Origin: Streptomyces roseicoloratus
GTDB taxonomy: Bacteria > Actinomycetota > Actinomycetes > Streptomycetales > Streptomycetaceae
Direction: 5' to 3'
Assembly: GCF_004117935.1 (NCBI RefSeq)
Contig: NZ_SDOY01000132.1
Coordinates: 1-64,000 of the forward strand
DNA: 64,000 nt
This document shows, piece after piece, positions 1 to 7,628 of the stretch. Made by a program: the position numbers and the translations under genes. How positions within the stretch are numbered: position 1 is the first letter of the stretch; every line of letters begins with the position of its first letter. A model generated the notes under the pieces. The model saw only the letters and a program-made list of their open reading frames with translations. It did no database searches and had not been told where the DNA came from.

Positions 1-176
1 CCCGGGCCGCCCAGCCAGCCGGCGGGCCCCGCGAACCGATGGCCCGCCGGGCACGCGTCCCGCCAGGGCTCGTCGGGCGCGACCGCCAGACGGTAGGCGG
101 CGCGCGGCACGAGCAGCCCGGCCGCCCCGCCCCACAGGGCGGCGGCCACGACGAGGGCGAGCGAGAGGGCGTCCAC
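1..176 (-). CDS. Prepilin peptidase (A24 family), N-terminal fragment
   Basis: The reading frame starts with GTG at 176 and runs off the left edge without a stop (58 codons visible). It encodes a hydrophobic N-terminal helix rich in Ala, Leu and Val, followed by LLVPRAAYRL and a DEPWRDACPAGH stretch. This pattern is typical, from memory, of Streptomyces A24 prepilin peptidases, the inner-membrane enzymes that cleave Flp-type prepilins. The catalytic aspartates would lie outside the window, so the family cannot be proven here. The position beside a Tad pilus locus supports the call. It is divergent from the DUF192 gene across a 30-bp gap that holds a perfect inverted repeat. Confidence 0.6.
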   Translation of the reverse strand, partial: MDALSLALVVAAALWGGAAGLLVPRAAYRLAVAPDEPWRDACPAGHRFAGPAGWLGGP

Positions 177-178
177 GG

Positions 179-204
179 GGGCGACCCTAGGGCTAGGGTC
201 GCCC
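179..204. promoter_or_regulatory. Perfect 12-bp inverted repeat between divergent starts
   Basis: Arms GGGCGACCCTAG and CTAGGGTCGCCC are separated by two G residues. The repeat fills nearly all of the gap between the GTG of the prepilin peptidase (176) and the ATG of the DUF192 gene (207). It could be a shared operator or a hairpin in either 5' leader. No -10 or -35 box is obvious. The symmetry is seen; any function is inferred. Confidence 0.5.
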
Positions 205-206
205 TC

Positions 207-683
207 ATGGGGAGGACTTCACAGGGGACTTCGGGACGGTGGGCTTCGGGGTGCTGGACTCCGGGGCAATGGGCTCCGGGGCGTTGGACTCCGGGGCGGT
301 GGGCTTCGCGGCGGACCTGGCGGGACGGCCGGGGAACCCTGCGCACACCGGCCGGAGCGGTGCCGCTGGAGATCGCGGCCTCCTACGGTGCCCGGCGGCG
401 GGGCCTGCTGGGCCGCGACGGCATCGAGGGCGCCCTGCTCATCACGCCCACGAACAGCATCCACACCTTCGGGATGCGCCTCACGATCGACGTGGCCTAC
501 CTCGACCGCTCGTGGACCGTCCTCGACGTCGTCACCATGCGCCCGGGCCGCCTCGGCATGATCCGCCTCCGCGGCCGCCACGTCCTGGAGGCGGAGGGCG
601 GCACGATGGCGGGATGGGGCCTGCGGCGGGGGGTGAGGGTCACGGCGGAGACGGGGGAAGCGCGGGAGACAGGGGAAGCGTGA
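207..683 (+). CDS. DUF192 family protein
   Basis: A 158-residue protein. The C-terminal ~110 residues match the DUF192 pattern: a short beta strand, then RGLLGRDGIEGALLI, a central NSIHTFGMR motif, IDVAYLDRSW and a closing VLEAEGGT. The biochemical role of DUF192 is unknown, and members often sit beside pilus or export genes. I chose ATG 207 because it lies just after the inverted repeat and removes a run of residues that shadows the opposite-strand peptidase. The first ~45 residues are an imperfect Trp-Thr-Pro-Gly-Arg repeat made by a 15-nt minisatellite (about 228-310), unusual for the family. A start nearer the domain cannot be excluded. Confidence 0.7.
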   Translation: MGRTSQGTSGRWASGCWTPGQWAPGRWTPGRWASRRTWRDGRGTLRTPAGAVPLEIAASYGARRRGLLGRDGIEGALLITPTNSIHTFGMRLTIDVAYLDRSWTVLDVVTMRPGRLGMIRLRGRHVLEAEGGTMAGWGLRRGVRVTAETGEARETGEA

Positions 684-708
684 CGGCGGTGGCGACGGCT
701 GCGGTTAG

Positions 709-753
709 GGCTACGGATACGACTACGGCTACGGCTACGGCTACGGCTACGGC
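709..753. repeat. GGCTAC hexanucleotide tandem array
   Basis: About seven copies of GGCTAC, the first ones imperfect, lie just after the DUF192 gene in the gap before the mannosyltransferase stop codon. The frame across the array encodes only low-complexity Thr/Ala text and is not called as coding. Confidence 0.7.
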
Positions 754-817
754 GGTGACCGTCACTGCGAAGGCGCGGGCCCGCGTCGAGGCGGACGGAC
801 CGGCAGGCGGGTGACCG

Positions 818-2143
818 TCACGGCGGGCCGGAGCCGAGGAGGGTGAAGGCCCCGTAGACCGCCGAGGCGAGCGCCAGGGCGCCGAGCACCGGGGCCGCCG
901 TACGCGTGCGGAGCCGGGCCAGTGCCACGGCGGGCGGCAGCAGCAGCCCGAAGGCCGGCATCATCAGCCGCGGCCGGGACCCGAAGTACGCGGCGCCGAC
1001 CAGCGAGACGACCACGACGGCGACCGTGTACACGAGCAGCGGAAGCGGCTGCCTCTGCCGCACGCACAGCACGACGAGCCCTCCGAGAAGGACGAGCGCG
1101 GCGCACAGGCCGAGCGCCGCGGGCCACGGCAGCCCCGCGATGAAGCGGGCGAGCGCGACGCCGCCGTCGATCGAGTTGCCCCACGCCGCCTGGACGTCGA
1201 AGTAGGCGGTGGCACTGCCCTGGCGGACCCCGACGTACACGACGTACGCGAGCCAGCCCAGCGGCGCCAGCAGCACCCCGGCCACCAGCGGCGCCCGGAA
1301 CCGCCGTTCGCGTACGACGGTGACGAGCGCGGTGATCCCGATCGCCGCGATCAGTGCCGCCGCCGTGGGCCGGGTCAGTCCCGCGCACACGGAAAGGACC
1401 CCGGCCAGGATCCAGCGCCCGCGCAGCACCCCCAGGAGCGACCAGGCGGCGAGGGCCGTGAACAGGGTCTCCGTGTAAGCCATCGACTGGACGAACGCCG
1501 TCGGGTACACGCCCCACAGGACCGCGAGCACCACCCCGGCGCGCCGCCCCGCCACGTGCGCGCCGACCGCGTAGATCCCCCAGGCCGCGGCGAGCGAGGC
1601 GGCCCAGGAGACGAGCAGTCCGGCGGTGGCCACGTCGACCGGGAGGAGGACGGAGACGGCCCGCTCCAGAGCCGGGAAGAGCGGAAAGAAGGCCAGGTCG
1701 GAGTGGACGTCGCCGTTCGGCAGCGTCACCTCGTGGCCGTAGCCGTGCTCGGCGATCCGCGCGTACCAGACCGCGTCCCAGCGCCCCTTGAGCCGGTGCA
1801 GCCCGTCCTTGTCCACGACCGCCGCGACGACTGCGAGCGCGACGAGCCCGAGGAGGCGGGTGGCGGCATAGCCGCCGAGGGCCGCCCAGGGCGGGGCGAA
1901 TGCCTTACGGGGCGGGGCGGGAGGCGTAGGGGCAGGGCCGGAAGGCGTACGGGCAGGACCGGACGTCGGGGTGGCTACGGGCGTCGGCGGTTCCGGGCTC
2001 GGGTGCTGGATCGGGTGCTGGATCGGGTTCGGGTTCGATGCCGGATTCGGGTTCGGGTTCGATGCCGGATTCGGGTTCGGGTTCGATGCCGGATTCGGGT
2101 TCGGGTTCGGGGTGGAGGTCGGGCCGGGGGCGGGGCGGGGCAT
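818..2143 (-). CDS. PIG-V-like membrane mannosyltransferase (GT-C fold)
   Basis: A 441-residue polytopic membrane protein. Residues ~1-85 are Pro/Asn/Thr-rich and predicted disordered. The rest holds about ten hydrophobic helices. The first loop carries GRWDAVWYARIAEHGY and a later loop DLAFFPLFPALER. The acidic W-D-x-x-W-Y loop and the FFP loop are typical of the PIG-V / GT-C mannosyltransferases that use polyprenyl-phosphate sugars outside the membrane. The acceptor is unknown. A 24-nt minisatellite inside the N-terminus encodes NPNPNPAS repeats. The true start could be downstream of the repeat, near a KAFAPPWAALGG segment. Confidence 0.7.
   Translation of the reverse strand: MPRPAPGPTSTPNPNPNPASNPNPNPASNPNPNPASNPNPIQHPIQHPSPEPPTPVATPTSGPARTPSGPAPTPPAPPRKAFAPPWAALGGYAATRLLGLVALAVVAAVVDKDGLHRLKGRWDAVWYARIAEHGYGHEVTLPNGDVHSDLAFFPLFPALERAVSVLLPVDVATAGLLVSWAASLAAAWGIYAVGAHVAGRRAGVVLAVLWGVYPTAFVQSMAYTETLFTALAAWSLLGVLRGRWILAGVLSVCAGLTRPTAAALIAAIGITALVTVVRERRFRAPLVAGVLLAPLGWLAYVVYVGVRQGSATAYFDVQAAWGNSIDGGVALARFIAGLPWPAALGLCAALVLLGGLVVLCVRQRQPLPLLVYTVAVVVVSLVGAAYFGSRPRLMMPAFGLLLPPAVALARLRTRTAAPVLGALALASAVYGAFTLLGSGPP
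2025..2112. repeat. 24-nt minisatellite inside the mannosyltransferase gene
   Basis: About 3.5 near-identical copies of a 24-nt unit, read on the minus strand as Asn-Pro-Asn-Pro-Asn-Pro-Ala-Ser. The unit length keeps the frame, so copy-number change would lengthen or shorten the predicted cytoplasmic leader without breaking the gene. Confidence 0.8.
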
Positions 2144-2177
2144 GCGTTCGATTATGGAGGCCCTCGGAGGCGCGACG

Positions 2178-2708
2178 TCAGCCGCCCGGGCGGAGCCGCC
2201 GGAACCTGGCCGTCATGACCGGCCCCAGTTGCCGCACGATCTCGTACCCCGGCTCGTGGGGATGCGGGAGATCACCGAGGAAGGACGTCACGATCACCTC
2301 GTCGACTCCCACCTCGCCGCGGCGGCACTGCTCCTCCAGAAAGTCGAGCGTCCGCCGCCAGTCGACGGCGCAGCCCTCCTCGCCGAGGAACGCGCGCACG
2401 GTGTCCTGCACGACGTCCCAGAAGAAGACGTGCGGCTGGACGTCGCCTTGCCGGAAGACGTGCGCGTCGAACGCGGGCCGGAACCCGGGGACCCGGGCGA
2501 CGAGGTCGCGTACCCGCTGAACACGGGGAGCGTGGGCGGCGGACACGTCGGCGGTGGAGGTGGCGGAGGCGGGAGTGGCGGAGGCGGTGGAGGCGGGAGC
2601 GGCAGGCACAGGGGGGACGGGGACAGGGGCAACGAGGGCGGGGGCGACGGGGACGGGGGCGACGGGGACGGGAGTGGGGTTCGTGGAGAGGGGAGTTGGG
2701 GTCGTCAT
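2178..2708 (-). CDS. Uncharacterised protein with Pro/Val/Ala-rich N-terminus
   Basis: A 176-residue protein starting at ATG 2708 (MTTPTPLSTN). Residues ~10-60 are a Pro-Val-Ala low-complexity segment. The remaining ~110 residues look like a compact domain: VRDLVARVPGF, then HVFFWDVVQDTVRAFL, VDWRRTLDFLEEQ, and a C-terminal HPHEPGYEIVRQLGPVM. The spacing resembles the small DUF7674-type proteins, but I cannot confirm this. No signal peptide or membrane segment is seen. It shares a ~200-bp divergent region with the PD-(D/E)XK-like gene. The domain is clearly coding; the function is unknown. Confidence 0.6.
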   Translation of the reverse strand: MTTPTPLSTNPTPVPVAPVPVAPALVAPVPVPPVPAAPASTASATPASATSTADVSAAHAPRVQRVRDLVARVPGFRPAFDAHVFRQGDVQPHVFFWDVVQDTVRAFLGEEGCAVDWRRTLDFLEEQCRRGEVGVDEVIVTSFLGDLPHPHEPGYEIVRQLGPVMTARFRRLRPGG

Positions 2709-2915
2709 GGCTGCCCATTCCGGAAACGGTGAGGGGCCGGTCGAGGAAACCGGCGAAGGGACCGGCCAGGAGAACCGGCGAAGGAGAGCTCCACGCACCA
2801 GAGTGCTCCCGTCGAAGTGCCCTGACCCGTCGCTTTTGCGCTTTCCTGACGACGTCTTTCGACGGGTTTTCCACAGGGGGTGCGAAGTGTCGCCCTTCCG
2901 TGGATCGTTGCTCGT

Positions 2916-3878
2916 ATGTACGAGTTGATGAACCTCGCCAGGGGCGGGGTGCTGCTCACGGTGTGGGCGCTCGCCGCGGGCCGGCCGCGGGGGCGGCTCG
3001 ACCGGAGGCTGCGCACGGAGGGCTGGCAGCGGATCTGGCGGGGCGCGTGGGCGCTCCCGGGAAAGGAGGTGGACTGGCGGACGCGGGCCAGGGCGGTCCA
3101 ACTGATCGGGCCGGAGCTGGTGTGCAGCCACCGCACGGCCGCGGCGGCGCATCGCATCGAACTCCTCACGGGCGGACCGACAGGCGGGCCGACGGGCGGG
3201 GCCGAGACCGAGGTCCTCGAATTCAGCGCCCGGTACGGCCGAGTCGTTCATGGCCGGATACGCGTGCACGGCACGACCCGACTCGGCGAGCGCGACTGCG
3301 CGGTCCGGCGCGGGCTGCGGGTGACGACCGCGGCGCGCACGGTCGGCGACCTGATACGGGCTGCCGACAGCCGGGAGGCGGCCGTGGTCGTCGCGGACTC
3401 GGCACTGTCCCACCGCTTCGTCACCGGTCTCCACCGCGCGCCCCTGGTCCGCGCGGAGGAACTGGCCGCCGAACTGGCCGCGCCCCGCCACCCGGGAGCC
3501 CCCGCGGCGCGCCGCTGGCTGTCACTGGCGGTGGCCGGCTCGGGCTCACCGGCGGAGACGGTCGCCCGGCTCCGGATACGCGACGCGGGACTGCGCCCCG
3601 AGACCCAGCCGGCCCTGCACACCGCCACGGGCCGTCCGCTGCACCCGGACTTCTACTTCCGCGCCGCCGGGCTCGTCGTCGAGATCGAGGGCTTCACGTT
3701 CCACGGCACCCGCAAGGCCCACGAGCGCGACGTCCGCCGCTTCAACGAACTGCAGAACTGCCCGGGCGTCCGCCGCGTCCTGCGCTTCACGGCCCGCGAG
3801 GTCTTCGACCACCCGCACCGCATGACGACGACGATCCGGGAGGCCTTGGCGTCCTTGACGGCGACCCCGGACACGTGA
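2916..3878 (+). CDS. AbiEi-like / DUF559 PD-(D/E)XK-fold protein
   Basis: A 320-residue protein from ATG 2916 (MYELMNLARG). The N-terminal half has the LRTEGWQRIWRGAWALPG and CSHRTAAAAHRIELL patterns seen in AbiEi-type (type IV toxin-antitoxin) and related actinobacterial proteins. The C-terminal ~110 residues carry HPDFYFRAAGLVVEIEGFTFHG followed by a basic helix with FNELQ, which fits the DUF559/Vsr-like nuclease fold (D, then E-x-E). No partner toxin or methylase gene is adjacent, so a defence role is only an inference. An in-frame start twelve codons upstream is possible but lacks a better ribosome site. Confidence 0.65.
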   Translation: MYELMNLARGGVLLTVWALAAGRPRGRLDRRLRTEGWQRIWRGAWALPGKEVDWRTRARAVQLIGPELVCSHRTAAAAHRIELLTGGPTGGPTGGAETEVLEFSARYGRVVHGRIRVHGTTRLGERDCAVRRGLRVTTAARTVGDLIRAADSREAAVVVADSALSHRFVTGLHRAPLVRAEELAAELAAPRHPGAPAARRWLSLAVAGSGSPAETVARLRIRDAGLRPETQPALHTATGRPLHPDFYFRAAGLVVEIEGFTFHGTRKAHERDVRRFNELQNCPGVRRVLRFTAREVFDHPHRMTTTIREALASLTATPDT

Positions 3879-3994
3879 AGCGCCGGCGCCTGCCGGGTCC
3901 CGTGACCAGGCAAGGCGGCTGAGGGCGGACGCGCGGGAGCCGGGCCGGTGGGCAACCGGGCGGGTGGGCAACCGGGCAGCGGGGCAACGGGGCG

Positions 3995-5437
3995 TCACGC
4001 CCCGCGGGCGTGGCGCCCGCGGGGACGGGACCGGAGACGGGGCCGGAACCGGGAACGGGGGTGGGGGTGGGGATGGGGGCGGGGGCGGGGGGATCGGGAA
4101 GGGAAGAGGGGCCAGGCGGCGAGGAAGGCGACGAGGGCGGTGCCGGTGGAGAGCCCGGCAATGCCCACGGCGCGCAGGACCGGATCGGGGCCGGCGCCGG
4201 GGCCGGGGCCGGAACCGAAGTCGGAGTCGAGATCGGGGTCGGGGTCGGGGGCAGAGGCTGGGTCGGAGTCGGGACCTGAGGCACGGCCGCGGGTCGCGTC
4301 GGGCGCCAGGCCGGAGTGCGCGTCGGTGGCCGGGCTGCCGGTGGTCTGGCCGGGTGCCGGCTTGGCGACGTGTGCCCCGGACGGGGTGGCGAGTGCCAGG
4401 TCGAGGGCCAGCGGGACGGACGCCGGGGCACGCCGGTCCAGGGTGAGCTGAAGGTAGTAGTCACCGGCGAAGCGCATCGCGGCGACGGCCTCGGTGGCGC
4501 CCTTGGTGCGGTTGGCGTAGGCGGCGGGCGCGGTGCCGAGCAGGAGGGTGGCGGGCTCGCCGGTGTACAGGCCCTTGCGCTCGTCGACGGCCCCGCGCGC
4601 CGGGTTGTACAGCGCGAGCCGCAGCCCGTCCGGCAGGGCGGAGCCGGGCGGCGGCTCCGCGTTGCCGAACCGCGCCCGCGCGAAGAGCTGTTCCCGCCAG
4701 CGGACCGGCACCCGGTAGAACCGGCTTTCCCCCGGCCGCAGTTCGTCCCGCCAGCTGCCGGTACCGGGGAGCTGCGCGGCGTCGCCGAACCCGGTGCCGC
4801 CCCGCACCCGGCGCGCCTCGCCGTCGCGGAACGCCCCGGCGGGCGGTTCGGCGGACCACGCCGTGGGCGGAAACGGGGCCGGGGGCGGAGGCGCGGACCC
4901 GCTTCCGGGTGCCGCCTCCTCCACGTAACCGATCTCCACCGGCCAGCGCCACGGTTTCCCGTGGCCGACGGTGTCCCGCCCGACGCCCTGGACGTCGAGG
5001 ACGTACTCCCCCGGCTCCTGGCAGTCCCGGCCCGGTTCGACGCGCCGGCTGACGTAGTCGGCGACGGGGCGCGCGGTGTCGCCGTAGAAGCGGACGTCGG
5101 CGCGCGGGCCGCAGGCGAGCCCGGTGGGCGTGCGTAAGGACAGCGAGATGCCGTCCACGACGTCGACGGCGGTGCCCGGTGGGGGTGCGAGGACGGCGGA
5201 GAGGTAGACGTTCGTGGTGCCGTCGAGACGGACGCGGTACGAGCGGGTCTCTCCCTCGGCGATGTCGTCGGCGTACGTGCCGGGCCCGGGGAGCAGGGCG
5301 CCGGTGCGGGTGCGCTGGACGTCGGGGTCGGTCCGGAGACCGGACGTGAGCAGAGAAGGGGGCGGAGACGGAGGGGCGGGAGCGGTGGTGGCGAGGGCTC
5401 CGAGGACGACGAGCGCGGTGGCCGCGACCCTGCGCAT
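3995..5437 (-). CDS. Large secreted, membrane-anchored protein of the Tad locus
   Basis: A 480-residue protein with an N-terminal signal peptide (MRRVAATALVVLGALATTAPA). Two similar beta-rich modules follow, each with a GE(T/S)R(S/F)YRV motif: residues ~65-160 contain IAEGETRSYRV and ~230-330 contain LRPGESRFYRVPV. After a long disordered Pro/Asp segment there is a C-terminal hydrophobic helix (~residues 420-440) and a very basic Arg/Pro/His tail. The layout suggests a cell-surface protein held by a C-terminal anchor. It is the last gene of the minus-strand pilus operon, 7 nt after the OmpA gene. I do not recognise a named family. Confidence 0.7.
   Translation of the reverse strand: MRRVAATALVVLGALATTAPAPPSPPPSLLTSGLRTDPDVQRTRTGALLPGPGTYADDIAEGETRSYRVRLDGTTNVYLSAVLAPPPGTAVDVVDGISLSLRTPTGLACGPRADVRFYGDTARPVADYVSRRVEPGRDCQEPGEYVLDVQGVGRDTVGHGKPWRWPVEIGYVEEAAPGSGSAPPPPAPFPPTAWSAEPPAGAFRDGEARRVRGGTGFGDAAQLPGTGSWRDELRPGESRFYRVPVRWREQLFARARFGNAEPPPGSALPDGLRLALYNPARGAVDERKGLYTGEPATLLLGTAPAAYANRTKGATEAVAAMRFAGDYYLQLTLDRRAPASVPLALDLALATPSGAHVAKPAPGQTTGSPATDAHSGLAPDATRGRASGPDSDPASAPDPDPDLDSDFGSGPGPGAGPDPVLRAVGIAGLSTGTALVAFLAAWPLFPSRSPRPRPHPHPHPRSRFRPRLRSRPRGRHARGA
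4000..4024 (-). terminator. GC hairpin at the 3' end of the pilus operon (weak candidate)
   Basis: Perfect 10-bp arms CCCCGCGGGC and GCCCGCGGGG with a 5-nt loop. The hairpin overlaps the last codons of the secreted protein, and there is no U-tract, so termination is uncertain. Confidence 0.3.
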
Positions 5438-5444
5438 CGCCCCG

Positions 5445-6068
5445 CTACCCGCCGGAGGTGCGCGGGAAGGACACCTCGACGCGTCGGTTCTTCTTCCGTC
5501 CCTCCTCGGTGGAGTTGTCGGCGATGGGATAGTCCTCGCTGTAGCCGCGGATGTCGAAGGTCGTTCCCGGGTCGAGGTTCTTGGCGAGCTCCTGCTGGAC
5601 GGCGTCGGCGCGTTCCTTGGAGAGCCTCAGGCCGTGCTCGTACGTGCCGAGGTCGTCGGTGAACCCGAAGACGCGGACGCGCCGCGAGGCCTGTTTGTTG
5701 ATCTCCGCGGCGATGGCGGCGATGCGGGCGGTGGCGGCGGGGCTGAGCTTGGCGCTGTCCTTGGGGAAGAGGACCTCGGCCTGGAGGGCGAAGGTCACGT
5801 CGACGTTGGTGTCCTCACGCCGCTGTTCGCCGCCTTCCTCCTCGACGATCTGCTTGATGTCGAGGACCTTGGCGGGCGCGAGGGTGGCGCCGTCGGGCAG
5901 CATCAGCGCGGGTGAGTGCGCGTCGATGACGGGCGGCGGCCCGCCGTTGGACGTGGCCCCGGGCGGATCGTCGGCGCGGGCGGTACCGCCGACGCCACCC
6001 GCGCCCACGGCGAGGAGAAGCACGGTGACGGAGAGGGCGGCGAGGCGGCGCGGAGTGGTCGTCGTCAT
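5445..6068 (-). CDS. OmpA-family C-terminal domain protein
   Basis: A 207-residue exported protein with signal peptide MTTTTPRRLAALSVTVLLLA and likely cleavage near TARA-DD. Residues ~75-205 form an OmpA-like peptidoglycan-binding domain: LFPKDSAKLSPAA, then VFGFTDDLGTYEHGLRLSKERADAV, IRGYSED and a closing EEGRKKNRRVEVSF. The conserved Asp and Arg of the diaminopimelate-binding site (GFTDD, KKNRRV) are present. It may fix the pilus or an associated surface complex to the wall. It lies 9 nt after the lipoprotein gene and 7 nt before the large secreted protein, so the three are probably one transcript. Confidence 0.88.
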   Translation of the reverse strand: MTTTTPRRLAALSVTVLLLAVGAGGVGGTARADDPPGATSNGGPPPVIDAHSPALMLPDGATLAPAKVLDIKQIVEEEGGEQRREDTNVDVTFALQAEVLFPKDSAKLSPAATARIAAIAAEINKQASRRVRVFGFTDDLGTYEHGLRLSKERADAVQQELAKNLDPGTTFDIRGYSEDYPIADNSTEEGRKKNRRVEVSFPRTSGG

Positions 6069-6077
6069 GACTGCGCC

Positions 6078-6656
6078 TCAGGAGAGTGTGATGGTGGCGG
6101 GGGTGAAGGTGGGGAGCTGGAGCGAGACCTCGGTGGTGGTGGCGGGCGGGGCGGGGAACTGCATGAAGACGCTGGTCCAGGCGCCGGAGGCCAGGCTGGA
6201 GAGATCCGTAGTCGTCAGCGGTCTGCCGTCCGTGTCGCGCAGGACGTAGTAGCGCTTCTTGCCGATCGCGTCGACGAGGGTGGCGCCCCCGAGCGAGTTG
6301 CCGTGCTTGATGATTTCGGTCTCGTTCCCGCCGAGTTGGGCGGGGATGATGGCCACTGCGCCAGAGGTGTTGGTCAGCTTGCCGCTCACGGTGACGAAGC
6401 CTCCCTGGTCGCGCGTGGCCGAGAGCACCGCGAGTTCGAGTCCACCCTGCCCGCTGAGTACGGCGATGGGTTCGGCAGGGGCCTCTGACTGCGGCTGGGG
6501 GTTCACACCGGTCTTCTTGGGCACCGTGGTGGTGGCTGCCGCCTTGTCCTGTGGCGGCTTCTCCTCGCCGCCGCAGCCGGCCAGTCCCAGCAGCAGCCCG
6601 GCCGCCAAGGTCGTGGCGACTCCTCTGCCGACCTTCTTCGCGTACCACTCACTCAT
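6078..6656 (-). CDS. Putative lipoprotein of the Tad locus
   Basis: A 192-residue protein from ATG 6656. A basic N-terminus is followed by a hydrophobic stretch and the lipobox LAGC (cysteine ~27), then a Lys/Thr/Pro linker. The remaining ~140 residues look like an Ig-like beta sandwich of the kind seen in actinobacterial telomere-binding or DUF4352-type lipoproteins: ELAVLSATRD, VSGKLTNTSGAV, TSVFMQFPAPP. It is expected to be lipidated on the outer membrane face. It sits between TadG and OmpA and is co-directional with both. The role is unknown. Confidence 0.75.
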   Translation of the reverse strand: MSEWYAKKVGRGVATTLAAGLLLGLAGCGGEEKPPQDKAAATTTVPKKTGVNPQPQSEAPAEPIAVLSGQGGLELAVLSATRDQGGFVTVSGKLTNTSGAVAIIPAQLGGNETEIIKHGNSLGGATLVDAIGKKRYYVLRDTDGRPLTTTDLSSLASGAWTSVFMQFPAPPATTTEVSLQLPTFTPATITLS

Positions 6657-6678
6657 GGGAAACAGGGTCCTTCGCTCG

Positions 6679-7362
6679 TCAGTCGACCAGTCGCACGGTA
6701 AAGAGATCGGCCGCGTCCGGCAGCCGTGGGTCCCCGGGGTCGATCGTCCACGTGTCGCCGTTGCAGACGAGGCCGGTGATCGGCTCCGGTTCCGGGCTCG
6801 GCGTGGGGGTCGGATCGGGTGTGCCCGAGGCTGTGGGCGCCGGAGTCGTCGGGGTCGGTGGCGGAGGTGTGGGCTCGGGAGCATCGAAGGAGCAAAGGGG
6901 CTCCAGGACGGCTGTGGCCGTCGCCTCCGCGTGCCGGTCCTCCGTACCCGGGACGAGCGAACTCCCCACGGTGCCGATGGTGCTGACGCGCACGCGGAAC
7001 TCGATGTCACCGCCGACCAACCGGTCCTCGCAGTCACGGGGTGCCGGAATCCTGGCTCCGTTGTCCGCGGCAAGCGACTCCGCCCGTTCACAGGCGAGAT
7101 CGATGTCGTAACCATCGCCGCGCAGGAAGTCGCCCCATGCGTCCGGATCGAGGATCACGTCACGCCAGCCGTCGCGGAGTTGCCTGCGTGCGTCCTGTGC
7201 CGCGGCGAGCGCCGCCGCGTCGGCCGCCGTCTGTCCGCCGCTTCGGGTGACGGCAGCCTGGGCGACCGCGAAGTAGACCAACGCGAGGAACAGCAGGCCT
7301 GCCACGACGGTGATGTAGACGGGGAAGGCCTGCCCCGAGTCACCGGCCCGGAGGCTGCTCAG
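6679..7362 (-). CDS. TadG-like pilus assembly protein (putative CTG start)
   Basis: About 227 residues. The N-terminus GDSGQAFPVYITVVAGLL is a Tad_N-type membrane segment (residues ~9-35), followed by QAAVTRSGGQTAADAAALAAA, an extracellular domain with four cysteines and a Pro/Thr-rich tail. Such proteins are minor components of Flp pili. No ATG, GTG or TTG lies in frame between the far-upstream region and the membrane helix. The best start is CTG 7362, which overlaps the flp stop codon as CTGA, just as other genes here overlap as ATGA or GTGA. The next GTG downstream would cut into the helix. The start is the uncertain part; the gene itself is well supported. Confidence 0.75.
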   Translation of the reverse strand: MSSLRAGDSGQAFPVYITVVAGLLFLALVYFAVAQAAVTRSGGQTAADAAALAAAQDARRQLRDGWRDVILDPDAWGDFLRGDGYDIDLACERAESLAADNGARIPAPRDCEDRLVGGDIEFRVRVSTIGTVGSSLVPGTEDRHAEATATAVLEPLCSFDAPEPTPPPPTPTTPAPTASGTPDPTPTPSPEPEPITGLVCNGDTWTIDPGDPRLPDAADLFTVRLVD

Positions 7363-7628
7363 TTTCCCCCGCGCTGACCGGAGCCACCGCCCGTGAGGCT
7401 GGCGATCTTGGTGGAGATGGCGTTCTTGATGTCCTGCCCGATGCTCGTCCCCGAGATCGCCACCACGATCGCCACCACCACCACGATGATCCCCAGGTAC
7501 TCCACCGCCGTCTGCCCCCGGTCGCCGCGGCGTGCGGCTCGGGTTCGGGCGCGGGCGGCGCCCTTGGCGGACCAAGTACTCGCGTGCGCCTGGGCCTTGG
7601 TCAGGGCCTTCAGCATCGCGTCGTTCAT
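7359..7628 (-). CDS. flp: Flp-type major pilin
   Basis: An 89-residue prepilin from ATG 7628, with the strong ribosome site GGAGGGGAA just upstream. A basic leader ends in RRGDRG, and predicted cleavage precedes QTAVEYLGIIVVVVAIVVAI. Glu+5 and Tyr+6 are the hallmark of Flp (type IVb) prepilins. The mature protein would be only ~48 residues, ending in a Gly-rich GGGSGQRGGN tail. It is exported through TadB/TadC and matured by the prepilin peptidase partly seen at the left edge. It is the first gene after the 350-bp gap, so it probably has its own promoter. Confidence 0.9.
   Translation of the reverse strand: MNDAMLKALTKAQAHASTWSAKGAARARTRAARRGDRGQTAVEYLGIIVVVVAIVVAISGTSIGQDIKNAISTKIASLTGGGSGQRGGN

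Noticed and set aside
2708..3491. N-terminal extension of the minus-strand protein ending at 2178
   Set aside because: It runs antisense through the divergent PD-(D/E)XK-like gene. ATG 2708 is the sensible start.
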